64,000 bases of DNA from Anticarsia gemmatalis (lineage: Eukaryota; Arthropoda; Insecta; Lepidoptera; Erebidae), in assembly GCF_050436995.1 (NCBI RefSeq), contig NC_134745.1, positions 2,790,001-2,854,000 of the forward strand, read 5' to 3'. Made by a program: the position numbers and the translations under genes. A model generated the notes under the pieces. It saw only the letters and a program-made list of their open reading frames with translations, was not told the origin of the DNA and did no database searches. Shown in pieces: positions 36,030-49,139 of the stretch; position 1 is the first letter of the stretch; each line of letters starts with the position of its first letter.

Positions 36030-37690
36030 AAAGTCGTACATAGTTTCAAAGTACAAAATCAATCATTTCCCTAATCCCAAAGCAACCATCTGTGCACCTT
36101 CGATTTTGCAAAGCAACCAAAAAAATATCTTTCTTCAAATCCGAAGGTGTCCGAAGGGCATTCCCGTTGAACGTTCGGTAGTGAAGTAGAAAATGAATAG
36201 CCATAACAGTTAGCGTTAAGAGGCAGGTCGTCCCTCGACAGCTGCGAGGCTACGGGCCGCATAAATCTATGGTACCCTCATTTTGTATACGGTGCAAGTC
36301 ATGGGAGATCCGAACATATGTTGCTGTCTCCCTCTTGCAAAGCGATGTGCTGTGAGAGGGACAAAGACAGGACAATGATTAACTAGATTGCTGAAACTAT
36401 TGCTTTGTTTAATAGTGGATTTGTGGAACGATAATGACAATAGAAGGGAAACAGACTTTACTTATTTTCAATCCCTTGCCTCCATGTCCCTAAAGTGTTA
36501 TAAGATAAGAAAACAAAGCTTAAACAATGACTATCCAAAACTCTTTAGTCCAGTGTTAGGTAGAATTTTATACATAGAACTGCATGCCGCCGATTCCATA
36601 GAGCATAAATTGAAAAAGTCAGATATAATCTTACTAAAACACTACCATTTGAAATTTTAAAGCAAAGACTGATAGTCTAAAAGCCTTTTTAGTGGTTCTA
36701 AGAATTCAAAGTATTAGGATCTTTTTGGTATTCAGGGATAAAGTAGAAAGACTTCTTCTGAGTCAGCGTAACCCTTTTAAATGTATTGAAATGGTTTCAA
36801 TGGAAGAATTTTACATAAGAAGTTCTTTGTGAGTTGAAAGTGTACCGGAAATATTTAGTCAGGTGTTAAACGTTTCAGAAGTACGATTTGATAAATACTA
36901 GTTAACTATTATAAGAATGCTTTATTTCAATATGAAATAGTTAAGTGAAAACGATTAACAGAAGTAAACAGAGCATTTTGTAAACCGACGGAAATGGTTA
37001 AAACGTGCCTTTATTCTTCTTCTTTCTCTATATTCTTTACGCCAACGGTCATGGCTACCATAATATTTTATGAAGAATATTTGGCCTCAGCAGATTTTGT
37101 TTGTGATTGAAAATAATTCTTAAGCCGCTGAAGCCCTTGACTTTCACTGCAGCTAAACTGGCATCGTACCTAAAGAGTCATTGCAGAAAAAAGGCCAGAA
37201 ACAAAAGATTGAACAGGAAAAATAACAGAGAGGCAGGACTGTATGCTAATTCATTGAAGAAAACGTACCTCTATTTGTTCTCACAAAGACTATGGTAATA
37301 ACGTTATTTATTATTCAACGAATTGAAAAATCTTTTCCTTTCAAGGGCTCTTTAATTTGGAGTCAGTTGAAATATGTTAATTTCTGTAACAGGTAATTTT
37401 GCGAAGCTATTAGAGGTTCCCAAGCGGATTCTTTCGGACTTTTTGTTTATAGGTTATTGAAAGTAATTAGAAAAAATATTGGATACATAATTAAGTCTTG
37501 TTGCGGATATTTTGGGGTTATAAAGTACTAATTAAAAATCGAGGCGCTCATAGCGTTTCGAGCAACCTGACGAGCAACCTGAGCGCGGGCATTCCAAAGA
37601 AACTTGGCGACATACGTATTACCAATCCGTGCTTCGGAGGGAACGTAAGAGCTGATGACTATGAAGATTACAGCAGTTAGGCTTCATCAA
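36030..37690. other. No supported gene
   Basis: At 36295-36370 there is an imperfect stem (TGTCTCCCTCT / AGAGGGACA) in a sequence with the look of a dispersed repeat. At 37559-37582 a 12-mer (GAGCAACCTGAC/G) occurs twice in tandem. The frames at 36388-36660 and 37498-37680 have no domain. Confidence 0.4.
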
Positions 37691-37692
37691 AG

Positions 37693-37765
37693 ATTGATCA
37701 TACAAAGTGGCAATCTCTAGTCTCTGCCTAGCCCCATGGGAGAAAGGCATGATGTTATGTAAGTT
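37693..37765 (+). mobile_element. LINE 3' tail fragment
   Basis: GATTGATCATACAAAGTGGC, AATCTCTAGTCTCTGCCTAG, CCCCATGGGAGAAAGGCATG and ATGTTATGTAAG: the same terminal module as at 8123. The 110-codon minus frame across it (37619-37951) is an antisense shadow. Confidence 0.6.
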
Positions 37766-37774
37766 TAAAAATAA

Positions 37775-40430
37775 TGTCTGTATTGCTGGTTTAGTATTAC
37801 TACCGCGGGTATTGAGATTCCTGCCAGATAATGAGAGTGAGCAAAGCTTTGTTAAAGTCAAGAGGTTATAAGTATACTCAAAGATAAGACAGCAGGCAAA
37901 GAATGGAGCAGCTACTTGAACACCAGCCCAAAATGTAATTACCGAAAACACATTTCAGGGCTAAAACTTGAAGGCATTAGAGATTATGTAATGTATTAGC
38001 TAGAAAATCGGTAATGCTTTCAACTTAATGAATAGTGGCGTGGCCTAAAGCATTATAGCAGTTTGGTTAAAACTAGCTCTCAGAAATATGTGTGCATTCT
38101 GGATTCATCTCCCACAATCTAATATAATTCCAGGGAGTTACTGCCTTTTGAAATTTGATACTTTTATATCCAGTCCAAATCTTAATCTATAAGCTGTCTT
38201 TATAACAAGCCTGTCTTTTTGAGAAACATGTATTTTTTTAGACTCTAAAATTCTGTTTTTCTGCGAATAAATCAAGAGGATACTCAGTTCAACACTGCAC
38301 ATGAAACTGAAGCTGCAAAAGCACATAATGTACCTATTTTCTCTACCAGAATACCATGTTCATAACAAAAATCTTGTAAAAACTTCTCCCCCACAAGATA
38401 TAGCAAAGAAGAATACGTGTTAACCGTCACCTAGTGAATTGATAAGGTTTGTTTTTGTGGGGCACTCTCGCTAAGTGGCTGTGTGCGATTGCCAAGGAGA
38501 ATCGTATCAATATCGTCAAATGTACTGACGTACAAGGTCTCCAATGTTTCTAGGTTATTTTCTATTGAAAAAAATAGTATTGATGGCGTATTTTTTGTAG
38601 CGTTATTTCGTGAGAGAAAAACAGGATAGTGCTTTTTGTTTTTTATATTACTGTTTGGTCTTGTATTTCTTCTATGATTTGGTTTGTAGTAGGTATGTTA
38701 CTCGTATCGCAAATATTCGGCTATTGGATTAAGTCATGTTAAACAGGCGCCAATTCTAAAACCAATTTATTATTTATGACCTAACTTACATGATTACCAA
38801 AATATGGATGGATGGACAGATAGTTGCAAGCTAAATCAATGCAAATAGCATACTTCGAATACCTATTTTTGTTCATCTGCACAGACTTTTAATTGAATCA
38901 TTTTACATAACCTTTTGGGGTATTTTTACGTCAATTTTACAATTATATTAAATAGGGTTAGGTTCCTATTATTCAAATGCAACTTTACGTGACGTGGTGA
39001 CGATTAAAAAAATAATTTATTGCACAATTTTTTTATTTATTTTTTAACCCAGCATGATACATATTTGATTTTACTATCAATATACCTAAAATCTTCTCTC
39101 CATTCAACTCGATAAAAGAAAACGTGTTCGAGACATCTTAAAGACGTAATGTAATTAGTAAACACATCGATATCTCGTGAGTTGACTTTGACACGAGGGT
39201 AGATAGTGCATTTAGGGCAGATATACAAGGGTTATCAGTCACCCACTGGTGGCATGCTCGTAAAAAATTGTAGTAGGTATGTACTGGCTTTAAAATACGT
39301 AAAAAATATATGTACAGTATCGTCAGTATCTTTATTATTTTGATCTGTTACCAACAATAATTGTTAAGTAGAGCTACTCTGATTCATTTTTTGGTATTTT
39401 TTTATTAATATCGGGAATATTTAGGCAAGTAAACTGTAGGTCTCTCTTCTAGGAAAGTTTGCCACAGAAATCGTCGGTTTAATATACAATTTTAATACTG
39501 TTAAGGTATGATAATTCAATTTGTAAAATATATTGTAAGGGGGTAGAAGGAACTGCCAGGTTTGTGGAATTTCGTTTAACAGAAAATAGGCGGATTGATT
39601 ACTAGCTCTGTAAGATAAATTGTTTTTATTAACTCAATCTTGAGCAAATATACAAGAAATTAACTTCAGTCAAAAGATACTGAAACGTTCTTCACCTTTT
39701 ACTCCATAGAAGAATAAGTTACGAGTAGTAGATTTTAGTCCAACATTATTGTTAACAAAATGTAAGCAAATAATAGAAACATAAGCACCTAATTAAACAC
39801 TGATTAGTACTAATTGTTACACTTTCCAATAATTATTTGGCAATCGTAGAAATTAAATACCAATATCAAATAGTCGTTTGCAATATTAATACATTACAAT
39901 AATCATTTAAGTTTAAACAAACACGTTTAGATTCATGGAACATTGCGTTTCATTATTGAATATCGGAATTCAAAAAGGGCCTATGTTTTATATATTTGTA
40001 ATGTGATATATGTCCTTTTCGAAATGGGATGTCCGATTGTAGATTTATTTCGTAAATATGAAGAGGTCATTGACTGTTCTTTGTTGAAAATGCTGTTAAT
40101 TTACCAACCTTGGATTTAAAATAGTATTTGATGTAACGTAGTAGTAGTACAGTTAAGAGACGAACTAAGTATTTTGAAAGGGGAATTTTATTAATCTTAT
40201 ACAGAGATAACGCTATATAGTTGCCGGGCTTCTTTTGATGAAAAATATAACTTAATATTATGTCTCTTACATATTATAACGTTAATACAAAACATGGATG
40301 CAACCAATATGCAAATCCAAATTACTCTGTTAAAGTTTACTAAAGGGTTTTTCTTTATTACTTCATTATTAATTTATCTAGTTCATTAATAAATTGTATA
40401 TGGTATTTAAATCTTTCATACTAAGTACTA
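37775..40430. other. No supported feature
   Basis: AT-rich DNA with two minus frames of 62-63 codons (38138-38326, 39037-39228); nothing recognised. Confidence 0.5.
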
Positions 40431-40431
40431 A

Positions 40432-40598
40432 TAGTAGCGCGATTCTCTACAGCCGATACTATCGAGTACAGAGTTTTACATTTAAAATGTACTACGAAAA
40501 TAGTTCCTACGGCGCTCGCTGGAGGCGCTAATCACATTCTCATATAACATCCTCGACAGCTGGCCAGTTGTCGATAATAGTAGAGAATCGCGCTACAG
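40432..40598 (-). mobile_element. Palindromic MITE P1 (copy 7), full length
   Basis: Reverse orientation: GTAGCGCGATTCTCTACAGC, GTTTTACATTTAAAATGTAC, TAGTTCCTACGGCGCTCGCT, GGAGGCGCTAATCACATTCT and TAGTAGAGAATCGCGCTACAG. The terminal CGCGATTCTCTAC/GTAGAGAATCGCG pairing is unusually well kept. Confidence 0.85.
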
Positions 40599-40664
40599 AA
40601 TACTAATGCTAACTTTTTAATATCACATGTATTCAAAACATATAAAAGGCATCAGCTACTGTCT

Positions 40665-40757
40665 GTACCAAGCTGTTCCGTTGTGACACCAGACTTTATT
40701 TACATATATTAAACGTGAACGTACGATACCATCCCCAAAGTTGGCGGCCCTCCAACA
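40665..40757 (-). mobile_element. Possible LTR fragment (BEL/Pao-like start)
   Basis: On the minus strand TGTTGGAGGGCCGCCAACTT begins a segment with an AATAAAG signal about 55-60 bp on and then TCTGGTGTCACAACGG. The TGTTGGxxGGCCGCC start resembles BEL/Pao long terminal repeats. No second LTR, primer-binding site or pol region is visible. Confidence 0.25.
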
Positions 40758-40809
40758 TCGGGTTAGATCATACTGGGGCACAATGCAACGCGTTTTAGCC
40801 GTATAAGTG

Positions 40810-42010
40810 TACAACTGCCAAGTCACAGGTATCGGGGTAAAAGAATAAATTATTGGTTTACAATGATTTTGACTTTACTTAACATTGGAAAGTTTGGTCG
40901 AAAAAGTTTTAGTTTTATTAGTGGATATTAATCTATCAATGGAACTAAATAATAAAGAAATCTAATAGACTGTTAAAAATAGCGTCGCAATTTGAAAAAC
41001 TCCTCATATCTATATTACTTTTTGAGGTATAGGTATAAAGTGTTATGCTGTCAAATTAGTCTAAATAATACTAACGAGGCCGACAAGTAACCACGATCGA
41101 TGCAACTAGATCGAAACGTCGCGGTGTCGGGTAGTTATCGTAATCTTTCCAATATTCACCGCACATAAGAACCGTTGCGCATCTAAGTTTATTTTTTTTA
41201 TTTTATGAGCACAGGAATAGATAAAATAACTTTAGTCGAAATAAGTACAGTACGATTTGAAGACACAACCAAGATAATAGTAGCGTCTTCGCTCCATCAA
41301 ATGTGAGCGGAACCTTACAAGGAGGCGAAACGTAAAAAATCTGCCAATAACTACTGATGCCTCGTCTAATACAAGAAGGTTGTAATTCTTTCTCACTGAG
41401 AGGATTATGTTATCGAAATGGACGAGAAAAGACTTATTTTTCATGAGAAGGGCCCATTTTTTGTCGTTATATTGTTTCGGCGACTTATGCAGTATATTTA
41501 GGGCGAAAGTTAGCGTTGTAAGTGGGTGAATATATTGGTCTTTCCAATATAAATTTTACATTGGACGTAGATGGTGCTATTTGGAACTTGAATCTATTGG
41601 ATAGGGTTGTATGGTAGTAAATTACTTTGTTCGCTAATACGAAGGCCGTTATGTTAGTTTATTTTTATTGTTACTTTGCTTAATAAGCTTTTTTCTTAAT
41701 TGTTTGTCGTTCCATCTTGATGGAAACGACGGATAAAAGTCGATTGGAGCAAAGATAGATGTGTGGGGTGAGTGAATAGAAAGAGCATTCAGATCTTCAT
41801 AGCCTTTGAAAACGCGTTTGATTTAAAACAATGGTGTTTAAACATCAGTTAATATTTGAATGAGGTGATGAAAAATATAGCAATTGTAATATTCGGGACC
41901 AAAAACATTATTAAGTAGGTCGAACACAAAATTTGATTCGCAAAGCTGAGATTCAGGGGACGATTTTGGAATCATGTAATTATGGGATCTATATTTTTAC
42001 TAAGAAACTA
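40810..42010. other. No supported feature
   Basis: AT-rich DNA with one 70-codon minus frame (41232-41444) and no domain. Confidence 0.5.
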
Positions 42011-42013
42011 CCC

Positions 42014-42090
42014 ACAGACCAGCCAGGCAAGCGTAGTTTAACCTGAGATATCAATCAGCACTGCTTTTATTCCTTGGCCACGAGCTCCTC
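42014..42090 (-). mobile_element. 5S-derived SINE, 5' fragment
   Basis: GGCAAGCGTAGTTTAACCTG ... TTGGCCACGAGCTCC (plus strand) aligns with bases 9497-9565 of the complete copy, so only the minus-strand head with the 5S-like GTTAAAC element remains. Confidence 0.6.
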
Positions 42091-42094
42091 AAAT

Positions 42095-43298
42095 GCATGC
42101 TAAGATTAAATTTCTTAAATTCGCTCTCAATCGCGCGCACGCTACGATGTAAAATGTAAATAAAGTTGCAATGTACGCACCACATTGCTTATTAAGGAGC
42201 CGAGATGAGATTCAGTACATTATTTTGATCTCCAATAAATTTAACTATTCATGGATTCAAACGGTGCCAGTGCCCGTTATCTTGATCCCGTTTCCAACTT
42301 TCTAGTTAAGGAAAAAACGTGGGTGATTGATGTACTTAGGAATAACGGATGAACAGGGTTCCTTTTATATTGTTGTATTTTGATAATGTGACGTAGGTAA
42401 GTCATTAGTCGTTGCATTGATTAATAATTCAGGTACGTAAAGAAAAAATCGGACATTATCATAACTGTAGTTTCATTGAGTGTATTCCTGGGAAAATAAA
42501 ATACAGATACATCCTTATATTTACAATTCAAGATTTCATTACTTTCGCTTTGCGCTAATGAAGTCTTGATTACAAAGAGAATGAGAATGATTTCAGACGT
42601 AAACATTGGACACTGATTCAAATGACAGCGCACCTAATTAACGAAGACAAAGCGTTCTTAAAATAAGACATCATTAATATCGCAGGCGTCACAGCGGATT
42701 CCTTGCACAAAGTTTAATAACGATGATTTCTTTAAAATTATACTAAAGAAAAGTTTTGTAACAAGAAAATACAAAGGACGAAACCGCACAAAAGTTCCAC
42801 AGCGAATGAGGGGGGGTACTCAGAGAATTATGAGACTGTTCGGCCCGCCGGCTAATTAGCACCAACGAAGCCTGAAAACTTATCATTTTAAGATATTAAT
42901 AACGTTTAATTAAGAAACAGACTTGACACAAAATGAGTTTTAATATCGAGCGACATCTGCACTCGGAACAGTTGCGATACAAACTGTTTTGAAGTCAGAA
43001 TGTTTAAATTTATGCACATTCGTTCACGTCGACTACTTGAATTCTGGGTGACTTATTACCGTATTTTAACTTGAGTATAAACTTGTAAGAGCAAAGTGTG
43101 ATGACGAATTGCATGTTTCTATGTTTCAGTTCTTTGAAAGATTATAATTCAGTTTAGAGTCGTGGACACTTTTGGAGAAGTAAATGTATTTGTCAGAATA
43201 AAAAAAGACGATTGATTCAGTTTTAGTTTTCAGCATGGCGATAACCATATTTTTTCGATGATTTTACGATTTCACATGCTCTATGCTCAGTATACCGA
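42095..43298. other. No supported feature
   Basis: AT-rich DNA. A consensus-like plus donor (GACGTAG|GTAAGTCATTAG) stands alone near 42396 without a convincing exon. Confidence 0.45.
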
Positions 43299-43299
43299 A

Positions 43300-43475
43300 C
43301 TGTAGCTCGATTCTCTACCACTATCGACTACCGACATCCGGCTAGTTATCGAGAAATTTTGTATGAAAATCTGATCAGCGCCTCAACGGGCGTCGTAGGA
43401 AGTCTTTTGACAGTACATTTTAAATGTCAAACTTTCGATACTCGACAGTACAGACTATAGAGAATCGTGCTACTG
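43300..43475 (+). mobile_element. Palindromic MITE P1 (copy 8), best-preserved
   Basis: CTGTAGCTCGATTCTCTACC, ACTATCGACTACCGACATCC, GGCTAGTTATCGAGAAATTT, TGTATGAAAATCTGATCAGC, GCCTCAACGGGCGTCGTAGG, ACAGTACATTTTAAATGTCA, TTCGATACTCGACAGTACAG and AGAGAATCGTGCTACTG. This copy is used here as the reference layout of the family. Confidence 0.85.
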
Positions 43476-43479
43476 AAAG

Positions 43480-44890
43480 TTCAATAAGTCTAAATTGTCT
43501 GCAAAAATAGTCGTTATTTTTAGTATCCTCTGGGCCCCTTAATAGCAAACGACAATATACATGTAATAACATAATTAACGCGATAGTAAAGCCACAGTTG
43601 CCATTTGTTACGTATGTTTAATACGCACATGCGCACATAAAATAAATATATCTGTTTCGGTTCTGTCCCCTCGATGTTTATGTTAATTGGAAAGGGAAAG
43701 AAACATTTGAATGTAGTACTATCTCCCCTTCTGAAAGACCTTAACATTTTTTTAAGCTAAAGCATTATTTGTACTGCTTTCTTCCTGAAGGCCTCTTTAA
43801 TGTTAAATCTTGTTGAAAGAAAAACAAAGGAAATAAAAGCAGTTGGGAAAAATTCTATGTAAAAAATTCGCGACACATGCGGGATGTGTAATTTGATATC
43901 GCGCTGTTATCTTGACTGGAGCTTTGCGATAACTTACAATGCACTCGGTTTCTACATTTCTACGTCAATGCATCAATAAATGTAAACATTCACACACACG
44001 ATTTTTTTTTAATTTCATTTCGCGGTCAAATTGATAAACTTACGATATAACTTTACACCTCAAGTCTAGAGAGGATGCTTTCTTTTAAGATTTTTTATTT
44101 TACAGACTTACTTGCAGTCTTTAGTATTCTACAATCTTAGATTATCAGACTAGTTCAAAGATATGAAAGCAAGATACTTTGCGCAGTCAAGTCGCTTCAC
44201 TGATCCAAGCGTTGCAGCGACTAATCGCATTTGCGTCGCAATCGCTTCATGGTGTTGGACTGTATCTGCTGACTGTATTTCTAAATTAAATAATAGATTG
44301 TTCGTAAAAAATATATATGTGTTTAACGTAACGTATTACAGTAGCGCCTTGTGTGTAGGTTCGGATCTCAATCCGGACAATTATTTGTGTGATGAGCACG
44401 AGTATTTGTTCTGAGCCTGGTTGTTTTATCTACATAAGTATGGATTTAGAAGTATATAAGTATGTTTATCAGTTACTTGGTTACTATAGTACAAGCTCTG
44501 CTTAGTTTGGAATCAAATGACTGTGTGTGACCGTTGTCTAACAATATTTAAAAAAGAAACAAACAAATACCATAATTAATTACATTAAATTTGTACAAAA
44601 CCAATGTTTCCTTTCAGCTCCCAAGCAACAAGTTTCCTAGTTACATATTCGAAGAATTACACGAAATCAAAGGAATTCTTATCGTGGTATCTTCATTAAA
44701 GGAAGTAATAGGGTGGTTCGGAATCCGGGATTTTCCATGACTTTCCCGTAAGCTTCTGAGATTATTATCAGGAAATTCAACTGTGGATTTGTTTGTGGGG
44801 GCAGTGAGAAAGGTCAAAGAACTATAATTAAAAGAATGTAATTGCTATTGAAAAAACGCGTAGGGACGTAAGGTTTGTCGATTTGTGGTG
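43480..44890. other. No supported feature
   Basis: The frame at 44163-44414 overlaps a short self-complementary stretch (GCGACTAATCGCATTTGCGT); it is too short to call an element. Confidence 0.45.
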
Positions 44891-44892
44891 CC

Positions 44893-44990
44893 CAGTAGCG
44901 CAATTCTCCGGCGTCCCTAGCGGGCGCCGTAGGAACTATTTTTGTAGTACATTTTAATGTACATATGTCAGACTCTCTCTAGAGTTCATA
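44893..44990 (+). mobile_element. Palindromic MITE P1 (copy 9), internally deleted
   Basis: The terminal CAGTAGCGCAATTCTC is joined directly to the centre (GCGTCCCTAGCGGGCGCCGT AGGAACTATTTTTG), deleting the left arm. It then runs through GTACATTTTAATGTAC and decays. Confidence 0.65.
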
Positions 44991-45138
44991 TAAGATAGTA
45001 CGCTTAAATGTAGAAAACTCCTGTTCCAAATTACTTTTATTTTACAAAAAAATAAAAAATTATAACCACATTCATCAATCAGTAATAAATATTTAACTAC
45101 ATATTGTAAACACGTCAAGTCCAGACTACGCATGTTTA

Positions 45139-45505
45139 ACCGGTCAAGTGCGAGTCGGACTTGCGAACGAAGAACTCCGTATCAACAAATAGGACAAAAA
45201 CTTCTTCCTTAATGTATTGTTAGTGGTCAACCTAGTGTCAAAATGGTTTAAGGCGCCCGAAGGCTTTTGACGTGGTTTTGGATAAAAACAAGTTTATTGT
45301 ATGGGGACCGCCCTTAATATTTATTATTATTGTTTTTTAGCATTTGTTATTATATAGCAGCAACGGAAATACATAATTTGTGACAATTTCAGCTTTCTGC
45401 CTATTAGGTACAATTTATGAGCCTGACGGACAGATGAACAGACAGACAACGGAGGCTTGGGTAAAAGGGTTCCGTTTTTACCTTTTAGGTACGAAACCCT
45501 AAAAA
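45139..45505 (+). mobile_element. Dispersed lepidopteran repeat (CGGTCAAGTGCGAGTCGGAC type)
   Basis: It starts ACCGGTCAAGTGCGAGTCGG and ends GGTACGAAACCCTAAAAA, with GTTTATTGTATGGGGACCGC, TTTAGCATTTGTTATTATAT, AACGGAAATACATAATTTGT and GACGGACAGATGAACAGACA between. I recall this as a very common noncoding repeat in moths and butterflies, but its class is uncertain. The AGGGTTCCG word near the 3' end is mirrored by the terminal CGAAACCCT. Confidence 0.6.
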
Positions 45506-45509
45506 TTTG

Positions 45510-46428
45510 AAGTTGTTCTATATCATCTTAGTGTAGATTTATGTTCCTTATGAATATTAAAGGAGTCGTATTGAGAGAGCTCTCAAATCTACCACTTTGT
45601 TATTCTCGCGTAGGGTTGCCGAATAACAGGTCTTAGTGCCAAATTCTCAAGTCTCTAAGGTGTTTTAGGAATTCTTTTTGTATGTATATTACTTTACTTA
45701 GCACGTACATTACAATAAAATACAAAAACGGTGTTAAATTTTAATCTTATATGCTTTAACGTAGTTAAATATTTCTTGTGACTCTTTTTGGAATATAAAA
45801 ATAATGGCTATATTCTCGATCAACATCTACGAAAAAGATAATTTTACTCTTACTTTCTTGACCACAATATATAGACAATATTAATAAAATTTTATAAGAC
45901 TCTCTTACTTCCTTGATATTTTAATAATATTAATTAAATTTTACAAAATTCCCCTCCCACATTTAGGAGGGCCCAGCAATGGGACAGTTATTGGTTACAA
46001 AAAAAGGCTTTTGTGACTTAATTTGAAATAACCAGCAACTACCTTATTGTGTCTTTCGTCTATAATAATTAACATCTTCATATCGACAGAACAATAAATT
46101 TAATTCGTGCAGAACAGAGAGTGCAGAGTAGTCAAAGAGCCAGCCCTATCCCCTTCTGCAAATGACTACGGTACTGTAATAATGAACTCCGGGATAGTTG
46201 TTTCTGCGGAATAAATTAAAATATCACTTGAGCTTCGAGATCTGTGCCGTGACAGTGGGCGTCGAGTATTATACCAATTTGTTTTACATAACAACGTTAC
46301 TGTTCTAGATCGTTGTATGTTTGTCTTAGCAGTAACGAGCGAAACCAACATAGTATTTAACCAAGAATGTAGTAATGTATAGCTAAGGATATAGTAACAC
46401 TAGCTTCTACTAACTTTGTTCGAGTGAA
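45510..46428. other. No supported feature
   Basis: AT-rich DNA; the 61-codon minus frame at 46166-46351 is unconvincing. Confidence 0.5.
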
Positions 46429-46429
46429 A

Positions 46430-46587
46430 AGATTTCCTCGTGGTAAAAGGTATCCTATGTGTTAATTTAGGCTATGAACTATCTGTGTATAAAATTTAAT
46501 TAAAAACCGTTCAGTAGTTTTTTCGTGAAATAGTAACAAACATACATTCATCCTCACAGACTTACGTATTTATAATATTAGTAGGAC
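46430..46587 (-). mobile_element. Helitron, 5' part only
   Basis: On the minus strand TCCTACTAATATTATAAATA opens the element, followed by GTGAGGATGAATGTATGTTT, GTTACTATTTCACGAAAAAA, CTACTGAACGG and CATAGCCTAAATTAACACATAGGATACC in pieces typical of lepidopteran Helitron 5' halves. The CTAG 3' end is absent. Confidence 0.65.
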
Positions 46588-46599
46588 TTATTAAAAGTA

Positions 46600-48668
46600 T
46601 AGGAAATCTTGCAGTCTAATATTCTCTTGTTTCAGTCTTGTAATAGAAACGCCTTAGTTAAATTAACAGTTGTAGTGAAAACAAATATCCCGTAGTAGTA
46701 GTATTGTTATGTAGTAACTGCAAATGTACTCTCGATATTTTAAGCTTAAGTAATGATTTCATTGGATTTTTTATAAAGCCGCCGTTGACTGTTGCCGTTT
46801 TCAATTATCGTTCCTTGTACACATAGTACTTCTGTAGATGGTCTACGTAATTACATGTTATTGATACAACCTGAAGGTTTTTCACATTATAACTTCAGTG
46901 ACCATTCTCTTCATATTTACCTGAAACAAAAAAGAAAATCGAATAAATAACACATCTACAAACACAAGAAAAATTAAATAATTAAATCATGAAATGTGAC
47001 TGACAGAATCCTAAACGCAAATTCCGAGAGCCTTAGGAATACCAAGAATTTGTCGAAACCATTTCCCGGTATCTTGTTACCAAGTGGGACTAAAACTGGG
47101 TATTGTTTTCCCGGATCATAACCCATAGGAAAAAGCCTGACTTAACAGCTCCAGACTGATATCAAATATCACCGATTAATTACCGTCTAAGATTATAAAC
47201 AACAAATTGGATAGATCAGTTGTTTGTCGTTTGTTTTTATTTGATGAAAGGGTTATTTATCAGTTTACCCTTTTTCTTTAAAGTGTTTTTGTACTGCGAA
47301 GTCGATAATGTACAATGAACCTTAGAAGAAATAGAATTCAGTTGTTTTTGAGTAGTGCAAGTTTCAAGTTAAATAATATTGCTCTACTAGCGCCAGTGAA
47401 GACTTTTTGACATGATAATAATATGCTTACAAAATTAATTATTTTAAGTAACAATTACTAGAAATCACTTAAAATAAATTCAGCTACTACTTAGCCACTT
47501 GTTCAGAAGTAATCCTACACAGAATGTGGCGTTTATAGAAATTCCGAGAAAATTGTATGCGGTACGTCCAATCGCAATAACAAATAATCCGGTGCTATTT
47601 CTTCAGAGCTTGTATGCAGTACCGAATGTTTAAGAGTAATAATAAATATAACAATTAGGTACTGTTTCTTCAGTACGTGCTAAACTAAACTAATATAACA
47701 AAGCTTTGAAACGAAACCAATAACAACACATTATAAAATTTGAAAACATTTAGTAAAATACTGATTCGTATTTCAACAAACACAAGCTGTCATACCAAAA
47801 ATATTTGCTGAAACGATTCCATTATTAGTCCATTCCTAGAATCTCGAGTTACAGGCGTCGAGGGAATTTACAACACGCTGTAGATTCTACAGTATGTTCG
47901 AGAAATGTTGTTACGTAAAAATGGAGCGCAATAATTCCACTGTGAGGTATCATTCAAAGGTAAGAATACGGTAAACAGGGACGTTCAAATATATTGTTAA
48001 AAATTCAACGTCGAGTAAAGTCAAGGTAAGAATGTAAGCGGAAAGCGGGTAGACGATACTTGAAAACATACGCATATTTTTACTTGGCCTTTGGAGTGAC
48101 TCTTGTGCCACGATAATAAGAGTATTATAAAGTTTAGATAACTTTGGTGTATCTAAACTATTGCTTACTTCAAGTAACATTTTCGTTTTCGAAATTGAAC
48201 GACATGCAATCGTGCTATCTGTATTTTTATTTAATATTTATTCATCCCAAGCTTTATTTTTACCATCATAATAATACAGAAAAAAAGCTTTTAAAACGAC
48301 ACACATAATTACGTTTATCTTTCACCAAATACCAACATTAATTCATCTTATTTTCCCAACAAAAGAAACCCAAACAAAAAGCAAATCGTAAAATAAGGTG
48401 TGTCGAAACAAAGACAATGGAATACCCACTTACAACACTAAAACTTATGTGAATTAGAATAAAGGGGACACGTTGACTAAGCAATAAATCTTCATGTACG
48501 AGCCAAGTATTAGTACTGACTGCGAATTTCATCAACGAACAATGGAGGAAAATAACTACGATCTGACGAAGTACAGTTAATATTTTGACGAAGTATATTA
48601 ATTACCGAAGTAGTTATAAGTATGTAATATTGAACAGGGAATAACGTGTTAGGCATAAACGTGGGTAT
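46600..48668. other. No supported gene; contains splice-like site R2
   Basis: Two plus-strand donor-like words (TCAAAG|GTAAGAATACG near 47959 and GTCAAG|GTAAGAATGTA near 48025) lie 65 bp apart. The frames at 47950-48180 and 48338-48535 (minus) lack domains. Confidence 0.4.
46915..46950 (-). other. Splice-like site R2: recursive-splice-site arrangement
   Basis: On the minus strand CGATTTTCTTTTTTGTTTCAG (ending at 46921) is followed at once by GTAAAT. The pyrimidine tract is the best of the three sites. No frame stays open for more than 12 codons and no consensus donor was seen in the next 150 nt. That favours a zero-length-exon recursive site over an ordinary exon, if the site is used at all. 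Confidence 0.35.
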
Positions 48669-48670
48669 TC

Positions 48671-48712
48671 GTTTTTTTTTTTGTTTTAAAAGAAAACTCC
48701 CGCACTAACAAT
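48671..48712 (-). mobile_element. SINE body fragment
   Basis: GTTTTAAAAGAAAACTCCCG CACTAACAATGACG (plus strand) matches the body of the tRNA-derived SINE at 60609-60824 (GACAACTCCCGCACTAAGAA). Confidence 0.4.
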
Positions 48713-48953
48713 GACGTGGTATATCCTAATATAGAGACTTTTAACTGACTTAATCGAAAAATGGTAGGGGGTTGGGAATGACAAGTGTACCTACGCTTTT
48801 TATTTAAAACATTCTCTCTCGTAACTTTTAAAGTTGCCTGAAATAGACACAACAAAGTCAACGAAATCTTTCTCCGAAATAATCAAATCAAAAATAATTT
48901 AATAGGAGTGTATCTTTTACCAAAAAGTTAATTTAGAATTTAATATAACGATA

Positions 48954-49130
48954 CAGTAGCGCAATTCTGTGAAGTCTGTACTGTCGAGCATCGGGACTTT
49001 GACATTTCAAATGTACTGCCAAAATAGTTCTTAACGAGCCCGGTAGAGGCGCTAAACAGATTTTCGTGAAAAACTTCTCGATAGCTAGCCGGTTGTCGGT
49101 AGTCGATAGTAATAGAGAATTGAGCTACAG
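48954..49130 (-). mobile_element. Palindromic MITE P1 (copy 10), full length
   Basis: CAGTAGCGCAATTCTGTGAA ... TTTGACATTTCAAATGTACT ... CGGTAGAGGCGCTAAACAGA ... GATAGCTAGCCGGTTGTCGG ... AGAGAATTGAGCTACAG. TA flanks both ends (GATA|CAG and CAG|TAG), supporting a TA target duplication. Confidence 0.85.
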
Positions 49131-49139
49131 TAGTCTTCT

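Noticed and set aside
36295..36370. Imperfect hairpin with CCCTCT/AGAGGG arms
   Set aside because: The stem is short and interrupted; it may be part of a dispersed repeat but no second copy was seen here.
37619..37951. 110-codon minus frame
   Set aside because: It is antisense to a LINE 3' tail at 37693-37765.
44205..44255. Self-complementary GCGACTAATCGCATTTGCGTCG stretch
   Set aside because: The pairing is too short and there is no flanking duplication.
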